This document shows positions 45,134 to 56,231 of a stretch of DNA of 64,000 nt, piece after piece. A program made the position numbers and the translations under genes. Source of the DNA: Macrostomum hystrix (Eukaryota; Platyhelminthes; Macrostomidae); NCBI GenBank assembly GCA_950097015.1, contig CATNEN010000038.1, positions 25,457,001 to 25,521,000 of the forward strand, read 5' to 3'. Position 1 is the first letter of the stretch. The number at the start of each line of letters is the position of its first letter. Below the pieces are notes generated by a model, which was not told the origin of the DNA, searched no databases, and saw only the letters and a program-made list of their open reading frames with translations.

Positions 45134-46451
45134 TTAGAGAATTTCAACTTGGCTGTGAAACGAGGCACCTGGCCGCATGCGCCGCTGACTGCGCAGCCTA
45201 GCCGGACTATCAATCTGGGCTAGGCGCATGCTGCGCCAGCCTGACCAATTATTATTATTAGCAGCTTGCGGTGTTGGAACCAAAGGTAGAGCAGGCAGGC
45301 GAGCCCTGTTAGCGATGGCTTCGGCATCTTTAGTCGGATAATTTTCACCGGTGGAGCAGCGCAATAGAAGTCGCTGTTCAACATCGCGCGGCGCGGCTAG
45401 CTTAGCTGAAGCTGCCGAACCAGGCGCCGGGGTGACAACAATCGGGCGCGAACGCGGCACAGGACAATGGCCAGACGGGCTGTAGGTGTCCATCGGATGA
45501 AATCCGCGCCTATTTAGCGTCTCCAGGTATTCGGTGTGCATGCGGGCTCGCTCCAGACTCCATTGGGCACCATCGGAGTGTACCAGGGCTTCGATACGAT
45601 CCTGGGATTGTGTGCCGTTTGCATTTGGGATCGTTTTAAAATAGCGATAGCGACCTTTCCAAAGTAGGGATCTTTTCAAATTAGGGATCTTTTCAAAGTA
45701 GGGATCTTTTCAAAGTAGGGATCTTTTCAAAATAGGTATCTTTTCAAAATAGGGATATTTTCAAAATAGGGATCTTTTCAAAATAGGGATCTTTTCAAAT
45801 TAGGGATCTTTTCAAAATAGGTATCTTTTCAAATTAGGTATCTTTTCAAATTAGGTATCTTTTTAAAATAGGTGTAACAGCATCTTTTCAAAATAGGTAT
45901 CTTTCAAAATAGGTATCTTTTCCAAATAGGGATCTTTTCAAAAAGGAATCTTTTCAAATTAGGTATCTTCTGAAAATAGGGATCTTTTCATAATAGGATT
46001 TTTTTAAAACAAGGATCTTTTCAAAATTAGGATCTTTCCAAAATATTGATCGTTTTAAAATATAGATCTTTTTAAAAATATATATCCTTTCAATTGTATT
46101 TCTTAGAAACATTTTTTCCTTAAAAAATACTTTCGTTTTCAAGCCTACCTGCAGCGGCTGATAGACACGTCGATTCCATCTATCCGAAGCCACTCGTCGG
46201 CGCCTATTTTTGGCTAAATCGGCGTCAAACAACAAGCCGTCAGTTTTAGCAGACAGTGCCCGTTCAGTGCCCTGAATCTGATCGCAGATCTCGGCTGTTT
46301 CCAATAATTCGGCATTAGATCTGGCCTCAATGACTGTCACCATGCGTTCGCTAATCCAATTCTGCAGTTGTTCAGTGTGGCCGATGCTCTTCTGCGAGTC
46401 CACTCGCACAGACCTGGTCGAGGTGGCCGAGCTAGCACGAGAGCAAGACAT
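45134..46451 (-). CDS. FAM228-like protein (2 exons)
   Basis: Exons 46451-46149 and 45601-45134 (303 + 468 bp, 256 aa). Donor CTGCAG|gtaggc, acceptor atcccag|GAT, phase 0. The central block (KNRRRRVASDRWNRRVYQPL, then QDRIEALVHS and YLETLNRRGFHPMDTYSP) resembles the FAM228 family: a basic kRW..rV..PlQ segment, then a helical region ending in a kkG..F.D.Y motif. FAM228 proteins are poorly characterised; in vertebrates they are mostly testis- or cilia-associated, so a sperm or ciliary role is only an inference. The C-terminus is basic and low-complexity (RSQRRMRPG). Reading past exon 1 enters a T/A-rich intron repeat, so the splice is well supported. Confidence 0.66.
45655..46085. repeat. 16-17-bp repeat in FAM228-like intron
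   Basis: Units of aaaatagggatcttttc with ggtat/gtatc variants. It fills most of the intron (45602-46148) and degrades towards 46085. Confidence 0.95.
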
Positions 46452-48386
46452 GCTTTCTTTTTTCTAAGCGTTTAATATAAAGGCTGGAATGTACAGACAA
46501 GAAGTATTCATAATTAAAGGTCGCCGGTTTAATTTACCCGCTTTATTTTGCTAATAATAAAAATATTGAGCATCAAATTAAGACCATTTGAATTACTAAA
46601 ATATTACAAAATGCTATCTCAACTGTTGGCTTTACTACTATATATTGGGCTCATATATTCTATAGTCAGTAGCACATAATGTTTTAAGGTTAATTTTGAT
46701 GTCTAAATTAAAGGTAAAACTGTTTTGAGTTGGTGACTAACAGCATAAAAATCTTATAAGTAAATTTCAATATATAAAAAATGCATATCTGGTGTATCTA
46801 GTGTTTGGTAAGCACTACAATAATAAAATAAAAGAAAAAAACTATCTAAAATATTCAAATATAATTAAATTTAAACTATTTTAGTATAATAAAATAATAA
46901 TAATATATCTGGTGTCTTGTAAGCCAGCTAATATAAAATATAGTTCTCACGTGCAATATAATACTTGTTTCTATATTGGCTCCCTTATCATAAAAGCCTC
47001 AAGTATGAATTTAGACATATTTCTTATCTGGTCATTCATTTTTTCTCAATGCCTCTCTTCCAATTTAGTCTTTTTTTCAACAATGAAATATATTAGTATG
47101 AAAACACAAATTAGAAAATTAAATTATTATATACTGCCTTAAGCCTTTAGTATTTTAATAACTATAATGTTAAGTAACATATATAACAGGGCTGTCAAGA
47201 TATGCCCTAAACATTATACATTGTTCATTAAATATGCCACTAGGACTAATAGGCCTAGGCAGTAGCCATGTCCCCTTTCTAAGGAAACTTAGTCTAAGTC
47301 TTAAATTTTACACTTATTGCCACCAATTGAACTATGGGTAGCCCTTGCCTGTTATGGTAGATAAAAGTCTAAGTGAATAGAATTTAGGAAGTAGGAACCA
47401 GATTTGGCTTTTAATATGGTTTTGTTCATTAAAATTGATTTTCATTTTAACCTTGCTTTAGGATAACATGAAAAACAGGTCTTGGTTGGCTGGATGGCTT
47501 ACAGTTATTTAGGTAACAATAGGCCTGTGTTACAATTACATAGATGTTTTGGTGTCTGTTTTGGTAACATCAAAATGTTTTTTTTCAGTGACACATGCAA
47601 AAGCTGCCCTTTTACAATAAATAATTTTACAATATTTTAAACTATAAAATTTACAAATAACAGTGACAAAATTTATTTATTGAAAAGTATAATTATTTAT
47701 ATACTTACTACCCAAGTTCGAACTACACTAGGGTAGTAATGTGGGGTAATATAGCTTAAATGCTAAATATAAACTCCATTGAATTAGTGCTGATAATTCT
47801 TAGTTTTTTCTAGAATTATATAAGTATAGCCATAAAACAATGTTTTTCTGAGTAAAGCTTTTCCCAAATGGCAATTTGGCAATATCCTCTACTGGATAAT
47901 GCACTACTACCCCCATGTAGTCCAAACTTGAACTGCTTTTGTACTTATATAATCTAGAGCTATAACTATTTTTTGTTGCCTTGTGAGTCAAAAAAAGTTC
48001 AAAAATGGGGTCAAAATAATTTAGAGCAGGAATCCAAAGGATTGCCACTACATGACCTGTGAGAGTTAATGTGAAGTGTAAACTGCTTTTTTCACAACTA
48101 TGCAATACAAAAGTTTTCCATTTTACACTGGGCTGGGCAGCTAGGCTGGGTAGGCCTATATTACTTAACAATCGCTGGGCTCATCTATAACTCTGACAGA
48201 CTTTGAGTTCAACTTAAGTCCATAATAGACTTTGTTTTATTTGTTTGATGGGCAATAATATTCATATTTAGGCCCTATTATAATAATGTTTGCTAGCCTT
48301 TATATCACTATAACTATATCACGCAGTATTTTTTAATTCAGTTACTATATAGGAACCAGGCAATCAAGCATAGAATTGTTCCATTA
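46452..48386. other. Intergenic AT-rich; no gene seen
   Basis: Low-GC DNA with scattered taggccta motifs. ORFs are short and AT-driven, so no gene is called. The promoter of the FAM228-like gene should lie at the left edge. Confidence 0.5.
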
Positions 48387-49028
48387 GGGTAATGTATCAT
48401 CAACCAAACAGTGTATCTTCAAAACCAAACAAGAATTTTCACTCCTTCCTTGGTCTCATGTAAGACAGAAACAAGCTATTGTGTTTCACAGAACAACTAA
48501 TTTGAAAGTTTAAGAAATTATCTACAAGCTGAGGCATGATGTGCAATGAAGCATTAAGAGGAAAGAGAGATATTGATGTTTCAGTAGAATTTTTTATTGC
48601 AAAAGCATACTTTTTAACAACATTTTTTAGTATGTACTTTAGACGAAGATTGTATGTGGTTGCTTGCCAATTAAATGACCATAAATGTAGTTATTTATAG
48701 AGCATGAAAAATGCTTTCAAATTACATAATTCATGATAGTTCACTCCTTAAAATAAGATTAAACCACTCACTCAAATTGTAAAACCGAACATCAAATTCT
48801 CCATTCAGTTTGAAGATATCTGAAAATCATTGTTTGGTATAGATGAAAAACATGAATAACTTTTTTTCTATTTGACAAAATAGCAAAAGCATATACTTTT
48901 TAGAAAGTTATAAATGTTATCTATAACTTGGCGTTTGATTTATAATCATATCTTAAATAGAAAATCTGTAGCTTAGGTTCGAAGTTAAAAAATCAATATT
49001 CTTGTTTGGTTGATGATACATTAGGCCC
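48387..49028. mobile_element. MITE-like DNA transposon, full copy (642 bp)
   Basis: Terminal inverted repeats: gggtaatgtatcatcaacca at the left, and tggttgatgatacattaggccc at the right, which is its near reverse complement. The flanking TA on both sides fits a TA target duplication. No transposase ORF. The left half (to about 48712) recurs at 55907-56231 at high identity. Confidence 0.8.
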
Positions 49029-50628
49029 TACCCTATCTTCAAGTTTTAAGGCCAAGGTAAAACTAGCAGCTAAAAATATGTGCAGAACAAAAACAAAAAA
49101 TATATAAGAAGTTGACCATTAAATTGCCAAAATAGCCATAGGGGCCTAGACCTAAGCTCAAGAGTCAAGACTACAAAAAAGGAAGACAAAAGTCAGTAGC
49201 TAGGCCTAGACTAACTCAAAACTATTATTGTTACAAATTAATTTGCTTAATTTGGTAGGGTTGTGTGTAACATTTTATGTCTACCTATGAACTAACTGAA
49301 CTATGAATATGATAATGAAAATGGGTTTGCTGTAGTAATGCTGTAGGCCAATAGGCTATAGGCCCTAGCTATAGCTATAGTTATATATGATAGATAGTTT
49401 TATAGACAATAAAGAGTTTCTATAAGTATAAGTGGCTGCTTTGGTACATAATTTTAATTTATTAACACAAGCTTATCAGTAATATGGTCCTTTTAGATTG
49501 ATATATTTTACCACGATCATCATGCGAAATTCAATTGTAAATCACAAGCATTCAAGTAATTGAACTGGATTGTATGTTGAATCGGCATCCTTTTTCGTTG
49601 AAATAAGTTAGCTCATTTAACTTTCCGGTAAAAGTTAACTTATATAAACAAAGTAAAATTTTTATTTATATCTTTTCTTTCTCTTTAAGGACAACCAAAG
49701 CCTTTAACAGTGTGTTTTTAGGACGAAAAAAGAACTAACAAAATAGTTACGTATAGATATATTGACGTCTTCATTGCAGAAGGACGCATAGCAACGAAGT
49801 CGAGGTCTAAACGCATTGCCACATCTCTTGTTTTGTAGGTAATTTTCTAAACCTGGGTCATTGCACCACTTAATATTTTATTAAGATAAAAAATCACATG
49901 ATGTTCGTCCCGTTTGCTTATCGTCATATCTTTAAATAATTTCAAACATAGTGGAGCACGTAAATTCTGCATGGAATGCAGAAAAGAATTAGATAAATAA
50001 AAGTATTTTCTAGCTACTAGACTCAAAGAAGCAGCACAAGTTTTAAGCACTGACATGAGCTTAATGAAATGAAACATCATTGGTCCAGTGTATATTATTA
50101 TAATATTTCAAACCACGCAAAGTATGCACCAAATACAAGCACAAGCGACAAAAACAAATCAATGAGACATAAGAAAGTATTACTAAAAGCAGCACGAATA
50201 GAAGTCGGTGTACAAACATTCGGCATACGCTATGCATGTAGTAGAGGGCAGTCTATTCCTTAGTGGATTACGAAATCGGCTGCTATAATGGGGTAAAGCA
50301 ATTTCATTTTATAAACCAGATTTTAAAAAACTAACAGCGAAACATTACGTATTTTGAATTTATAGGCATGCAATCTATTTGCTTGTATAAAATTGATATA
50401 GAAGTGGAAACGAAATTTCTCGTTAAAAAAATAACATTTTACCACAAACTAGTTAGTTGGCAGGTTAATCAAGACACTCTGTTCTAGTACATTTTCTGAA
50501 GCAGAAAGAAACCAATTAAGGCGAAAGACAAATTAAAATTCACTAAAATTCATCAGACTGAGCTGAAAAACAATAAGCTTCTTTTACCTGCATTTTTCAC
50601 AGCAAAACAGAAACCTGTTTTAGACAGA
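49029..50628. other. Intergenic AT-rich; no gene seen
   Basis: No gene, RNA or element identified. Confidence 0.5.
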
Positions 50629-51865
50629 CCCAATATGCAACCTGTGTCAGACACAGACCCAATATGCAATCTGTGTCAGACACAGACCCAATATGCAACC
50701 TGTGTCAGTCAGTCACAGACCCAATATGCAACTTGTGTCAGTCAGACACAGACCCAATATGCAACCTGTGTCAGTCAGACACAGACCCAATATGCAACCT
50801 GTGTCAGTCAGACACAGACCCAATATGCAACCTGTGTCAGTCAGTCACAGACCCAATATGCAACCTGTGTCAGTCAGACACAGACCCAATATGCAACCTG
50901 TGTCAGTCAGACACAGACCCAATATGCAACCTGTGTCAGTCAGACACAGACCCAATATGCAACCTGTGTCAGTCAGTCACAGACCCAATATGCAACCTGT
51001 GTCAGTCAGTCACAGACCCAATATGCAACCTGTGTCAGTCAGTCACAGACCCAATATGCAACCTGTGTCAGTCAGTCACAGGCCGAATATGCAACCTGTG
51101 TCAGTCAGCCACAGACCCAATATGCAACCTGTGTCAGTCAGACACAGACCCAATATGCAACCTGTGTCAGTCAGTCACAGACCCAATATGCAACCTGTGT
51201 CAGTCAGTCACAGACCCAATATGCAACCGGTGTCAGTCAGTCACAGACCCAATATGCAACCTGTGTCAGTCAGTCACAGGCCGAATATGCAACCTGTGTC
51301 AGTCAGTCACAGACCCAATATGCAACCTGTGTCAGTCAGTCACAGACCCAATATGCAACCTGTGTCAGTCAGTCACAGACCCAATATGCAACCTGTGTCA
51401 GTCAGTCACAGACCCAATATGCAACCTGTGTCAGTCAGTCACAGACCCAATATGCAACCTGTGTCAGTCAGTCACAGGCCGAATATGCAACCTGTGTCAG
51501 TCAGCCACAGACCCAATATGCAACCTGTGTCAGTCAGTCACAGGCCGAATATGCAACCTGTGTCAGTCAGTCACAGGCCGAATATGCAACCTGTGTCAGT
51601 CAGTCACAGACCCAATATGCAACCTGTGTCAGTCAGCCACAGACCCAATATGCAACCTGTGTCAGACACAGGCCCAATATGCAACCTGTGTCAGTCAGCC
51701 ACAGACCCAATATGCAACCTGTGTCAGTCAGTCACAGACCCAATATGCAACCTGTGTCAGTCAGTCACAGGCCGAATATGCAACCTGTGTCAGTCAGTCA
51801 CAGACCCAATATGCAACCTGTGTCAGTCAGTCACAGACCCAATATGCAACCTGTGTCAGTCAGCC
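50629..51865. repeat. 29/33-bp hairpin minisatellite, about 38 copies
   Basis: Unit cccaatatgcaacctgtgtc then agtcagtcacaga (33 bp). A 29-bp form lacking agtc occurs at the left edge and once at 51661. Units with gacaca hold a perfect inverted repeat (ctgtgtc...gacacag) with a 1- or 5-base loop. All three plus-strand frames are open for about 400 codons because 33 is a multiple of 3 and no frame of the unit has a stop; I do not call a gene. It lies just beyond the 3' end of SIN1. Confidence 0.97.
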
Positions 51866-51938
51866 ACATGCATACACAAGTGTAACACTGATGCACCAGT
51901 TTAGCTAAATGGGCTCTACTGTTAGACAGACAGACTGC

Positions 51939-54900
51939 TCACTTGTTAGTGAGCTCCAAGAACAGTTTCCTAGCAGATCCGCCACGCAGCAGCAGTACAT
52001 TGTTAACCTGACTGTGAAAGTCTCGCATTAGCCTAGCATCCGAGCCTTCCAATGATAGGCAGTGAAAATTGCCACTCAAACTGGTGCTACCGAATCCGGC
52101 TCCGGGCGAAGTGGCGCTCCTATAATAGAGCTGGGCGGTGGCCTTTGAACTGCTGGATCTCTCTTCGATTTGACAGCCGCCAATAGATTCCCAGCTGTAG
52201 TTGCTGGGACTGCGCTTAGAGAACAGCTTGGCCTTGCCACCCAGATGATCCAGCACTATACAGTCTCCGCTAACGCTAAGCATCACATCGCGGTTAATAA
52301 CGCCCCGCAGCTGCAGTCGATATTGACGCAGTGCCAGACTATCGAGTAGATCTGGCTGCTGCTGCTGCTTCTGCTGCTGCGGCTGGGGCAGGCTTTGTAA
52401 CTGGGCGTAGCCGCTTAGACCAGACGAAGAGGCGTCAACAATACTATTGGCTTTGTTATTTGCAGTAGGCTGGACTAAATTTAAACCGTCCGGTTGAGCG
52501 ACGCCGAATGGCGGCATCGAGTCGGCTCCTGACTGGGCGGTGCCCTGCGCCGGTGTACTGTTGTCCCGCACCTGAGAGAGGGCAACGAGTACGAGGATTA
52601 ACTAGGCTGAATCTGTTTTATTAACCTCTGCTGAAATGATCCCTGACAAGATGGGATGATCCACACAGCGTTTCATGATCCCACACAGCCTTGGATGATC
52701 CCACATAGGATTAAATGATCCCCAAACATCCTAAGTTTAATTCTATGTTTTAATTCTAACCCAATCCTAACAGTCCTTTGTCGCGTCCCTAAGTGAACCT
52801 ACGTGTCCATAACAGCCACAGGCAATGTACAAAGCCTAGCAAAATATCCGACTAGCTAGAAGCAATTCTGTCCAACAGCATCCTAGCAAACTCACCAGAA
52901 TGAAGGACGTTGTGCCAGCGTCGCCAAGCGGCGTGTCCAACGGCACCTGAACGCTGACATCGTCGGCCCGACGCAGGGCGTACTTATGCCCGCGGTGCTC
53001 CTTGAGCTTGCGTCGCCTAACAATCTTTTCTAATAGGCTGGAAACAGGCAATGAGCGATCCAATTGCATTGTGGTGAAGCCCTGTGGCAGGGTGACGTGG
53101 ACAATCAGCTGGTTGGACTGACGCCTGAGATGCTGATTTAGTAGATGATTCTGCTGCTGTTGCTGCTGCTCCAGCTGTTGCTGATGCTGAGACGCCGTAC
53201 CGTGCCTGTGCTTTTGCACTACAGCCAGAGTGCTAAAATCGTACTTATAAATTCTGTCGCGTTTCTCTAATGGCGGAAAATCGGCGTCCAAATCGTCCGT
53301 CTCCTCGTACATAAAAAGATCCAAGTCGTCAACGCTGATGTCAGCTGGCAGGGGCGGTTGTCGGCCGTCGAGGGTGTACTTGTAGCAGGCCAGGCCAATG
53401 AACTGCTCAACGGTGGTGTCTCTTATTGGCGTAGCCTCAACTGGCTTAGCTCGGTCCAGATCATGAAAATAGACCCGGATCCGGCGCAGGCCCTGCCGGC
53501 TGACGCTGACTTCAAACTGGGAGAACTCGGTGAAGGGATTCTGCACTACGGACTCGGCGTTGTCGGCGAGGCGTCTTTTGAGTGAATGATTTTTAGAGGA
53601 TGAAATTAGAGCTTAAGAACAAGATAGTTTATAAAATTGTTAGTTTTTACTAATAGTGTCCTTCAGTGCCTGATGTTACTTTTAGTGCATCAGGTTACCT
53701 TCAGCACCTGAGGTTACCTTCAGTACCTCAGGTTACCTTCAGTACCTCAGATGACCTTAAGCTACTCAGGTGACCTTCAGCTACTCAGGTGACCTTCAGC
53801 TACTCAGGTGACCTTCAGCTACTCAGCTGACCTTCAGCTACTCAGCTGACCTTCAGCTACTCAGGTGACCTTCAGTTATTCAGGAGATTCAAGGCAAATT
53901 TGTCAAATCAGCGTCTCTCCCTACCTAGCCAATAAAGACAGGCGCTTCGCAACTCCATTGGCCTGCTGTTCGAAGCGATTTCTAATCGGCGACGCCGGCA
54001 AATCTTCTGAAATGGCAATGTCGGCTTCCAATTTACTGTTAGCCTCCGGTGGCGGCGCCGGAAACAGATAATCCACGTCGCTCTCCGTTAATCCGGAAAC
54101 ATCGTCGCTCCATTCGACGGCTACAGCGGCCTTCTTCTCTTTCTGTCGCTCCTCCCTGGCTGCAGACACTCGCATCTGGGTTGTGGACTTCTTGCGCGAT
54201 GGAACCTGTCCGACCTCCAGCTTGGGCGGTATGATGTCCGGCGAATGGGCCTCGCCAGCCAATGAGGCCTGGATCCGGGGTAGAGAGCGATGGAACTAAT
54301 CTAGTACCTACAGCCAAAAAAGCTTTTAAAGCATAAAATCAGCAACCCTGGCGATCGGATAAGGAAATCGAAAAAAACTGGTAGAATTTGCCTAGAGAAG
54401 GATATATAATTATTCCATAGAATCTGCCCAGACATTGAATCAGACGACTTCGAAGAATCCGCTTAGTAAGGGAATCGGACCAATCCATAGAATCTGCCCA
54501 GACTTGGAATCAGACGAATCCGAAGAATCCGCTTAGTAAGGGAATCGGACCAATCCATAGAATCTGCCCAGACTTGGAATCAGACGAATCCGAAGAATCC
54601 GCTTAGTAAGGGAATCGGACCAATCCATAGAATCTGCCCAAACTTGGAATCAGACGAATCCGAAGAATCCGCTTAGTCAGGGAATCGGACCAATCCATAG
54701 AATTTGCCCAGACATGGAATCAGACGAATCCGAAGAATCCGCTTAGTCAGGGAATCGGACCAATCCATAGAGTCTGCCCAAACATGGAATCGGACGAATC
54801 CGAAAAAACCGCTTAGTAAGGGAATCGGACCAATCCATAGAATCTGCCCAAACATGGAATCGGACGAATCCGAAAAATCCGCTTAGTAAGGGAATTGGAC

Positions 54901-55302
54901 CAATCCATAGAATCTGCTCAGACATGGAATCGGACCAATCGATAGAATTTCCCCAGACATGGAATCAGGCGAATACAAAGAATCCATCCAGCCAGGGAAT
55001 CGGACCAATCCATAGAATCTGCCCAGACAGGGAGTTCAAAGATACCAGCATCTGTTCCTCACCTGAGAGTCAGTAGCAGAGAGAGCTCCAGTAGTTAGTG
55101 GCCCAAACGGATCAGGCTGTTCGCTAAGTGAAGTCTGAGAGTCGCCGCCAATTCCGCATGGCGGACTCAGCAAGGCCAGAACCTCTTCATCGCAGACTCG
55201 AATCCGATCAATGAGCAATTCGCAGACCCCTGTATCGTCGCCACCAACAAATGCAGCCCGTAGTTGGGTCAGCAAAAATGCGGTATTGTCGCAGGAAACC
55301 AT
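51939..55302 (-). CDS. MAPKAP1: SIN1/MAPKAP1, TORC2 subunit (4 exons)
   Basis: Core subunit of TOR complex 2, which recruits AGC-kinase substrates such as Akt. Exons 55302-55063, 54268-53925, 53574-52896 and 52571-51939 (240 + 344 + 679 + 633 = 1896 bp, 631 aa), all GT-AG and in phase. N-terminus: SDDTG-like GGDDTGVCELLI (~20-31), as in animal SIN1. CRIM domain ~205-313 (NPFTEFSQFE, FIGLACYKYT, DADFPPLEKRDRIYKYDFST), the part that binds AGC-kinase substrates. Ras-binding domain ~350-425 (LIVHVTLPQGFTTMQLD ... FILVRDNS, the last spanning an intron). PH domain ~500-625 (YRLQLRGVINRDVML to the C-terminus). Longer than human SIN1 (522 aa) through Gln-rich insertions before the Ras-binding domain (QHQQQLEQQQQQQ) and before the PH domain (QQQKQQQQ). 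All three introns contain tandem repeats. Confidence 0.93.
52636..52722. repeat. Short ~20-bp repeat in SIN1 intron 3
   Basis: Four to five imperfect copies of atgatcccacacagccttgg in a 324-bp intron (52572-52895). Confidence 0.8.
53679..53882. repeat. 19-bp repeat in SIN1 intron 2
   Basis: About 10 copies of gtgaccttcagctactcag with acctc/cacct variants at the left, in intron 2 (53575-53924). Confidence 0.95.
54400..55035. repeat. 70-bp repeat in SIN1 intron 1, about 9 copies
   Basis: Unit starts ccgcttagtaagggaatcgg and contains ccatagaatctgcccagac. Exact 70-bp spacing in the left copies (for example gcttagtaag at 54461 and 54531). The right copies are shortened. It fills most of the intron (54269-55062). 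Confidence 0.96.
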
Positions 55303-55906
55303 TCGTTAGTGAACTTTGGGTTTAAAAAAATAGAAACAATATTTTAGCTAAGCTGGGACTCCTGTCTCTAAGGAATCCAGGATATTCTGAAAACAATTAA
55401 GATGATTTAATAATGGGCTTTAAAAAATGATAATAAATAATGTGACAAATACTTCATGAAGAGTTTTGTAGCATAGCTAAAAGTATTTTTGTAGCATTTG
55501 CTTTTTTGTAGAAAAAATTGCTTAGAAAGATTTAAAAAAGTTAAAAAACACAATTGTGCAGATGATAAGTACAAATTTCATAGACTAGAGTTGGTAACAT
55601 TGCCAAGATGGGTGTGTGTGGTTCCTTGGCAAGATTTTTCTTTCAGCAGAAGTGAATTGAGAAAAGAGAACACGTGTAAGAACAGTGTGTTTAGATTAGA
55701 CAAGTCAAGTCAGTAAGCCAATAATATTTGTAACTGAAGTGTCTTTCCACTAGAAAACAAATTATATTCATTTACTACCATGATACAAAGACATAATAAA
55801 ATACATAGAAAGTCATTCATAGAATAAAAACTAATAAGGAGAGAACTTTAAAAGCATTATAATGAATTTTTTATATGGAGAGGAAATCTATAATAAATGA
55901 GCATTA
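55303..55906. other. SIN1 upstream flank; no gene seen
   Basis: AT-rich; presumably holds the 5' UTR and promoter of SIN1. No clear motif. Confidence 0.5.
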
Positions 55907-56231
55907 GGGTAATGTATCATCAACCGAACAGTGTATTTTCAAAACGGAACAAGAATTTTGACTTCTTCCTTGGTCTCGTGCAAGACAGAAACAAGCTATT
56001 GTGTTTCACAGAACAACTAATTTGAAAGTTGAAGAAATTATCTACAAGCTGAGGCATGATGTGCAATGAAGCATTAAGAGGAAAGAGAGATATTGATGCT
56101 TCAGTAGAATTTTTTATTGCAAAAGCATACTTTTTAACAACATTTTTAGTATGTACTTTAGACGAAGATTGTATGTGGTTGCTTGCCAATTAAATGACCA
56201 TAAATGTAGTTATTTATAGAGCATGAAAAAT
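55907..56231. mobile_element. MITE-like element, left-half copy
   Basis: 325 bp matching 48387-48712 with about ten differences. It starts at the same gggtaatgtatcatcaacc end with the same cat-TA flank. The right half and right terminus are missing, so the copy is truncated. The matching ORFs in both copies are not conserved beyond the DNA match. Confidence 0.85.

Noticed and set aside
47800-48171. 123 aa minus-strand ORF between FAM228-like and the MITE
   Set aside because: AT-rich, no domain, no splice or promoter evidence.
50629-51865. Possible CRISPR-like array (also the other regular arrays)
   Set aside because: Units are contiguous with no unique spacers, and the window is clearly from an animal genome.
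50635-51908. Three overlapping ~410 aa ORFs over the 33-bp array
   Set aside because: All three frames open together is expected from a stop-free unit of 33 bp and argues against coding.
55920-56189. 89 aa ORF within the truncated MITE copy
   Set aside because: It lies in a non-coding transposon copy; the related copy at 48387 does not keep the frame.
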